Of a stretch of 20,885 nucleotides of DNA, positions 17,018 through 20,885 are shown in pieces. Within the stretch, counting starts at the first letter, position 1. The number at the start of each line of letters is the position of its first letter. The DNA is from Colimorpha sp045591485 (lineage in GTDB: Bacteria; Bacteroidota; Bacteroidia; Bacteroidales; P3): positions 1-20,885 of the forward strand of contig JAZNSV010000172.1 in NCBI GenBank assembly GCA_045591485.1, in the 5' to 3' direction. The notes beneath the pieces are model-generated. The model made no database searches and had not been told where the DNA came from. It saw only the letters and a list, made by a program, of their open reading frames with translations. The translations under genes and the position numbers were made by a program.

Positions 17018-17839
17018 TCAGTTGTCGATACGACCAATGATAGAATCGTAGAATTTGTTGATGCGGGCAAAGAATTCGTCGCGGTCGGCTATGTAGTCGA
17101 GCACGGCGCGTTTGTTCTCTTTGGCGAAGGCCACCAGATCGGGGTTGGCGTTGGGCGAGCCTATGATTACGCCGTGCGAGTAGGTGATGGCCGATTTCAT
17201 GAGGCCCAGATACGTGGTGTCGCCGTAGAGGCGCAGGTCCTTGGCGGTGGCGCCGTCGGTCTTCATTTTGCGCTCCAGGTCGCCCGGAATCGGACCCGTG
17301 AAGCCGTCGTCCATCAGGGTGATCACCATCTTGGTGCCGCTGAAGAAGGCGTTCTCCTTGTTGATGCGTCGCAGGTAGAAGGGAATCATGGCTGCGAACC
17401 AGCCTGTGAAGTTGATCAGGTGCGGCTGCCAGGCCAGCTTGCGCACGGCCTCCAAGGTGCCGCGGCCGAAGAAGAGCAGGCGCTCGTCGGTGTTGGGCGC
17501 CAGGGTGCCGTCGGCCTGGGCCGGGGCGGGGTAGGCGCCGAAGTAGTCGTCGTTGTCGATGAAGTAGACCTGCAGGCGGGCAGTCTGTATCGACCCCACC
17601 TTGATAATCAGCTGGCGGTCGCAATTGTTCACAATCAGGTTCATGCCGCTCAGGCGGATAACCTCGTGAAGCTGGTGCTTGCGCTCGCTGATGTTGCAGA
17701 ATTTGGGCATAAAGACCCTGATCTCACGCCCCATTTCCTGCATTTTGGCCGGCAGATAGCGGCCCATTGCAGCAAGCTCGCTCTCCTCGGAAAAAGGCAT
17801 AATCTCCTGATTGACAAACAATATTCTCCCTTTAGCCAT
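17018..17839 (-). CDS. GT5-like 'glycogen/starch synthase' domain protein, catalytically doubtful
   Basis: The 273-residue protein resembles only the N-terminal Rossmann half of GT5 glycogen/starch synthases (RILFVNQEIMPF, residues 5-15; GREIRVFMPKF, 37-47; SGMNLIV and IDNDDYF). A full synthase has about 480 residues and a second C-terminal lobe, which is absent. The ADP-glucose loop KTGGL, expected right after QEIMPF, is replaced by SEESELAAMGR. The HDW-type motif is replaced by NFTGWFAAMIPFYL. So glycosyl transfer is unlikely; a regulatory or binding role is inferred. Short GT5-only proteins of this kind are commonly annotated as glycogen synthase in Bacteroidales, often beside DUF4270. The start at 17839 follows the promoter (17867-17897); upstream in-frame Met codons lie inside or before the promoter. 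It is the first gene of the operon. Confidence 0.85.
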   Translation of the reverse strand: MAKGRILFVNQEIMPFSEESELAAMGRYLPAKMQEMGREIRVFMPKFCNISERKHQLHEVIRLSGMNLIVNNCDRQLIIKVGSIQTARLQVYFIDNDDYFGAYPAPAQADGTLAPNTDERLLFFGRGTLEAVRKLAWQPHLINFTGWFAAMIPFYLRRINKENAFFSGTKMVITLMDDGFTGPIPGDLERKMKTDGATAKDLRLYGDTTYLGLMKSAITYSHGVIIGSPNANPDLVAFAKENKRAVLDYIADRDEFFARINKFYDSIIGRIDN

Positions 17840-17866
17840 AATTTTATTTATAATATTTCTAAAGTG

Positions 17867-17897
17867 CAAAGATACATAAAATTTCCGACATGGCAAA
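17867..17897 (-). promoter_or_regulatory. Promoter of the GT5-like/DUF4270/MORN/maf operon
   Basis: On the minus strand, TTTG (17897-17894) is followed after 19 bp by TATCTTTG (17874-17867), a perfect TAnnTTTG box with standard spacing. The predicted transcription start is near 17860, about 20 nt before the ATG at 17839. The -33 TTTG lies within one arm of the inverted repeat at 17885-17925. Confidence 0.78.
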
Positions 17898-17925
17898 AAG
17901 TTTTTTTTGCTCTTTGCCATGTCGG
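17885..17925 (-). terminator. 13-bp perfect inverted repeat; likely terminator of the upstream T9SS cargo gene
   Basis: CCGACATGGCAAA (17885-17897) and TTTGCCATGTCGG (17913-17925) are perfect reverse complements around a 15-nt loop. It lies 24 bp after the stop of the type A cargo gene. On the minus strand the stem is followed by AAATTTTAT, a modest U-tract, so a factor-independent terminator is the first reading. On the plus strand TTTT follows. The symmetry would equally suit an operator for a dimeric regulator, because it covers the -33 element of the next promoter. Confidence 0.6.
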
Positions 17926-17949
17926 TTTTGTATGCGCCTGCCTATGTGG

Positions 17950-19317
17950 CTATTGCAATAGGAGTCGTTTGCAGGTGGTGCCGGCTGTGGTCTGTATGCA
18001 GGCTATGTAGCTTCCGGGCGGGAGCGTTGCGAGGTCGAGGGTGGTGCGGTGGCCTGAGGCGGGTTCGCTGTAGACGAGCATGCCGCGGGCGTTGACCACC
18101 TCGATGCGCTGCAGCAGGTGGCGCGACTCCACCGTCACCGTGCCCGGCGATGGGTTGGGGCTAACCCTCACCGATGCGGCCAGCTCTGTCTCTGCATCGT
18201 CGATGGCGTTTGTGCTCTGTACCATCGGGGCCCACAGCAGGGGGCTCCAGTCGGTGGTGTCGTGCGCCAAGGCGCAGATGGCGCGTAGGCTTATGCCGTA
18301 GTAGTCTTGCGTGGTGTCGATGCCGCATAGGGTGTATGTGGAGCCTGTCACCGCCACCGTGTCCCATTCGCTCTGCGGCACCATGAGCGGACCGTAGCGC
18401 AGCTGCAGGTAGTTGTAGTGCGGCCAGCTGTCCCAGCTGATGGTGAGGCAGTCGCCGTTGAGCATGGCCTGCACGCCCGCCACTTCGGCGCATGTGTCGA
18501 ACGGCGGCTGTGTGGTGTCCATCTCCACAATTGGGTAGAACGCGTAATGGAGATAATCTGCGATGTATGTCCATGTGGTGTCTGTGGTGTCCAGCGTGCG
18601 GAATTCGGCATAGAGAAGCTGCATGCCTTCGTCCCTACAGGGGAAAGAGTCCCATGCATATTCGTTGCCCTTGCAGTCCATCTCGGGAGCAAAAACGCTT
18701 GTCGATGCCAATAAATAGTACGGCACTATGCTGTCCATGTCAAAAAAGTTGTTTGCCGAATATGAGCTGGCGCCTACGTAGAACGAGTCGTAGACCGTGA
18801 TGGTGCTGTCGAAGTAGTATTCGTAAAGAGGATATGTGTAGCTGTAGGGCGAATAATGGCAGCACGTGTCGGGCGTTCCGCTATGAAAAGTGTGGTATTT
18901 CAGGTTGAGATACCGGTGCCGGTCGGCAAGGTTGTATGGCAGTTCGCCTATTTTGTGCGCTCCTGTCGAGTCCGCCTCGTAGAGGAGAAGATACTCCTGG
19001 CGCGATGTCTGGATGCTGTCGGCGCCCCAGACAGGATTCGCGCTCCTGACGCCGTATACCGATGCGGCCAATCCGACCACTTTCAATGGTACCGGTGTGT
19101 AGTATTTCACAAGGGTTACGGGGTGGACAGCTATTGGATTGACGTATAGAACATGGTTGTCTTCGTAGAAGGCGTCCCAGTCCCACCACTCGAAGTATCC
19201 GTTGTTTGGGTTTTGCTTTATTGTGTCGCCTACACGGTGGTAGTACAAATCGCCGTACTGGGCATTCACATTGAATGCCAGGATTGAAAAAACTATGCAG
19301 CAAATTAACCGTTTCAT
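17950..19317 (-). CDS. Secreted protein with T9SS type A sorting domain
   Basis: The 455-residue protein has a Sec signal peptide (MKRLICCIVFSILAFNVNA, then Q). The N-terminal 270 residues are Tyr/Trp/Asp-rich and unassigned. An FnIII-like domain spans about 275-366 (CLTISWDSWPHYNYLQLRYG and STYTLCGID). The final 73 residues (383-455) are a Por_Secre_tail: VRVSPNPSPGTVTV, IEVVNARGMLVY, LDLATLPPGSYI and CKRLLLQ. That tail directs outer-membrane export by the type IX system and is normally cleaved by PorU. No protease or glycosidase motif is visible, so adhesion or binding is more likely than catalysis. It begins 13 nt after the stop of the preceding exported-protein gene, suggesting one transcript. 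Confidence 0.9.
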   Translation of the reverse strand: MKRLICCIVFSILAFNVNAQYGDLYYHRVGDTIKQNPNNGYFEWWDWDAFYEDNHVLYVNPIAVHPVTLVKYYTPVPLKVVGLAASVYGVRSANPVWGADSIQTSRQEYLLLYEADSTGAHKIGELPYNLADRHRYLNLKYHTFHSGTPDTCCHYSPYSYTYPLYEYYFDSTITVYDSFYVGASSYSANNFFDMDSIVPYYLLASTSVFAPEMDCKGNEYAWDSFPCRDEGMQLLYAEFRTLDTTDTTWTYIADYLHYAFYPIVEMDTTQPPFDTCAEVAGVQAMLNGDCLTISWDSWPHYNYLQLRYGPLMVPQSEWDTVAVTGSTYTLCGIDTTQDYYGISLRAICALAHDTTDWSPLLWAPMVQSTNAIDDAETELAASVRVSPNPSPGTVTVESRHLLQRIEVVNARGMLVYSEPASGHRTTLDLATLPPGSYIACIQTTAGTTCKRLLLQ

Positions 19318-19330
19318 GTCTCTTTTGTTT

Positions 19331-20671
19331 TTAGTTGCATTTTATTGTTCTCTGCTCTTCCAGTATGACTGGAGTCGACGTTATAATCGGAACGAAGAAT
19401 GTCGAGTGGTCGATGTATATCAGAATGTCTTCAAATCGTGTGACGCCGTAAACGGGGGTTAATAGTGTATGCTTTTCACATCGCGACGGAGAATCGATGA
19501 AGAATGGAAATTTATTGGATAAAAATAGTTGAGGTGTGGAAAAACCTGACAAAAACGGCAGTTTGGAAATGCTGTTGATTGAAAGCGATTGGGGGTTGAA
19601 AGTGAAATTTGTTTTTGCATGAGTTGTCGGTATGGGAGATGTCTCCGGGAGTTCGATTACCCATGGCAAAATGTTTCCGGAACTGTCGTGGTCGGCATGG
19701 TCTAAAACGAAAAGCTTTTCGTCATGTCGCAGGTCGTTAATCTCCCAGTTGTTGCTATACGGCAATGATGATTGGGGCAATAATCGGAATGAATGCTCAT
19801 ACGGAAATGGCCTCTCGGTGGCGAGGTCTTCTTTAAGGTAGTGCGATGTCAGATAGCCGTCGCCATGATGCACAACTGCTGCCCGATTGTGTCCGGTGCG
19901 GACAATAAGTGATGGTCCTTCTGCTCGAGTATGTTTTATTTCGGTAGCGAATACGGTATTGAGTGGGCTGGATAAGAAGTTCGCCCCCTGATGGAAGGCT
20001 TTCCAGTAGCAGCCGTTGTTTGCCCTGCTGCCTACGGCGGCTACGGCATCGCCCAATGCCGCAATGTCGGTGTAGGTGATTTCCCCGTCTTTGTTGTAGA
20101 GGTGCTGGAAAGACCATTGTGACGGTGATGTTTGTTGTGCAGATGAGATGACGGTGCGACTCAACAGTTCGTATTCGTCTATCACCGATGTCCCGACAAG
20201 CGCGAAAATAGGTCTCGCCCCTCCGGGAAAGAAGTCCATCTTGGTGTATTCCGTCACGTGGATATAGTGCGTGCCGTTGGACACAGATGTACATGGTATT
20301 ATGTCGATCTGTCCGCTGGCGTAGAACACGTCGTGCCAATTGAACAAACCAACCATGCCGAATCCGTTTGCCTCGCCGCAAAAATATACGTATGTGCTGT
20401 CGGTCTCTACATCGCGGACCCTCGTTTTGCGCGGCATGTAGAAATAGAGCAGATTGCCGACCCCGTTGTCGAGGGCAAAGAACCCCGTCGAGTCGACCAC
20501 GTCGAAGGCGTAGATGATGCTGCGCGTACCGTCGATGTCGCGCACAATCTCGTCCACGGCTTTAATCGTGTTGGCCTCGTAGACTTGGCCGTGCAATGGC
20601 GCAGTGGCCGCTATGGCTATCAGCGTCAGCATGGTTTTTCCGAATGTCTTTGTTTTTGTAGCGATGTTCAT
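19331..20671 (-). CDS. Exported protein of unknown function
   Basis: The 446-residue protein is of a type I do not recognise. The signal peptide is KTKTFGKTMLTLIAIAATAPLHG, then Q. I chose the ATG at 20671 because the open frame further upstream contains the promoter. Spaced strands such as IIYAFDVVDSTGFFALDNG, DSTYVYFCGEANG, ITYTDIAALGDAVAAVGS and ILIYIDH suggest a repeated beta fold, possibly a propeller. There is no T9SS tail at the C-terminus, so it may stay in the periplasm, or the gene may have lost its end. The 3' third is A/T-richer and uses TTA and CTA codons (for example consecutive CTA TTA at 19465-19460), unlike dnaE or ettA, which fits a recently acquired or weakly expressed gene. 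The gene for a type A cargo follows 13 nt downstream. Confidence 0.8.
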   Translation of the reverse strand: MNIATKTKTFGKTMLTLIAIAATAPLHGQVYEANTIKAVDEIVRDIDGTRSIIYAFDVVDSTGFFALDNGVGNLLYFYMPRKTRVRDVETDSTYVYFCGEANGFGMVGLFNWHDVFYASGQIDIIPCTSVSNGTHYIHVTEYTKMDFFPGGARPIFALVGTSVIDEYELLSRTVISSAQQTSPSQWSFQHLYNKDGEITYTDIAALGDAVAAVGSRANNGCYWKAFHQGANFLSSPLNTVFATEIKHTRAEGPSLIVRTGHNRAAVVHHGDGYLTSHYLKEDLATERPFPYEHSFRLLPQSSLPYSNNWEINDLRHDEKLFVLDHADHDSSGNILPWVIELPETSPIPTTHAKTNFTFNPQSLSINSISKLPFLSGFSTPQLFLSNKFPFFIDSPSRCEKHTLLTPVYGVTRFEDILIYIDHSTFFVPIITSTPVILEEQRTIKCN

Positions 20672-20702
20672 ACACTGTGTGTTTAAATTTGTTTTCTGCC
20701 TG

Positions 20703-20710
20703 CAAAGATA
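20703..20710 (-). promoter_or_regulatory. -7 box upstream of the right-hand exported-protein pair
   Basis: On the minus strand TATCTTTG is a perfect TAnnTTTG box, 31 nt before the ATG at 20671. No TTTG is seen at the expected -33 distance; the upstream 30 bp are A/T-rich. The promoter would serve both exported-protein genes. Confidence 0.6.
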
Positions 20711-20816
20711 CTGTTTTTTTTCTGATTGTAGGGTGAAAAAATACAATTTAACATTTTTTAACAACTCTTAAGTTCAACTCATAAATGCAACACTTTGGTC
20801 AAAAACAGAAAAAGGA

Positions 20817-20871
20817 GCGCGGAAGCCTTTAAACTTTCAAAGGAGAAGCGCAAAAAAAATGCGGCTTCTCC
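20817..20871 (-). other. Two overlapping hairpins at the window edge
   Basis: Hairpin 1 pairs 20842-20849 with 20864-20871 (GGAGAAGC/GCTTCTCC). Hairpin 2 pairs 20826-20830 with 20839-20843 (CCTTT/AAAGG) plus an outer GCGC/GCGC (20817-20820 with 20848-20851); on the minus strand it is followed by TCCTTTTTCTG. They share bases and cannot form together. Hairpin 2 could end a minus-strand transcript from beyond the window. The gene it would serve is not visible. Confidence 0.35.
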
Positions 20872-20885
20872 CTTGATTGCGGAAA

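Noticed and set aside
17013..17624. Upstream extension of the DUF4270 frame
   Set aside because: It lies wholly inside the GT5-like gene in another frame, is Arg/His/Pro-rich, and would bury the lipoprotein signal.

Overview
The window looks like a chromosome segment of a Bacteroidales bacterium (phylum Bacteroidota). The evidence is: promoters of the TAnnTTTG type; two different type IX secretion (T9SS) sorting domains, CHU_C/type B and Por_Secre_tail/type A; signal peptides that leave glutamine at +1; a DUF4270 lipoprotein next to the short GT5 'glycogen/starch synthase'-like protein found in this order; and DnaE, EttA and RecJ of Bacteroidetes type. The genus cannot be fixed from the sequence. 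I see no tRNA, rRNA, CRISPR array, transposase, phage gene or toxin system.

Left block, + strand (1-9016): a short gene-poor leader carries a promoter for recJ (single-strand DNA exonuclease). A 246-bp spacer follows, with a 7-bp tandem repeat and two copies of a palindrome-bearing repeat. Then come ettA (ABC-F ribosome factor), dnaE (replicative polymerase alpha subunit) and a GSCFA-family gene. The last three are tightly packed, with a 17-nt gap and then an ATGA overlap, and probably form one operon of DNA and translation housekeeping genes.

Middle block, + strand (9017-14055): a new promoter and an unusually good Shine-Dalgarno sequence precede a 989-residue secreted protein with a CHU_C sorting domain. 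The stop codon of this gene directly abuts the start of a recQ-family helicase gene.

Right block, - strand (14019-20885): reading leftwards from the right edge, there is a pair of exported proteins. The first is of unknown fold without a sorting domain; the second has an FnIII-like domain and a type A T9SS tail. An inverted repeat, probably a terminator, then overlaps the next promoter. That promoter drives a likely four-gene operon: GT5-like protein, DUF4270 lipoprotein, MORN-repeat exported protein, Maf nucleotide pyrophosphatase. maf converges on recQ and the two coding regions overlap by 37 bp.

Overall this is mostly core genome mixed with cell-envelope and secreted genes. I did not find a clearly new multi-gene system. 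The best candidates for a second look are the GT5-like/DUF4270/MORN operon, whose 'synthase' lacks the usual sugar-nucleotide motifs; the terminator/promoter overlap upstream of it; the RecQ with its zinc site displaced towards the C-terminus; and the palindromic spacer repeats.
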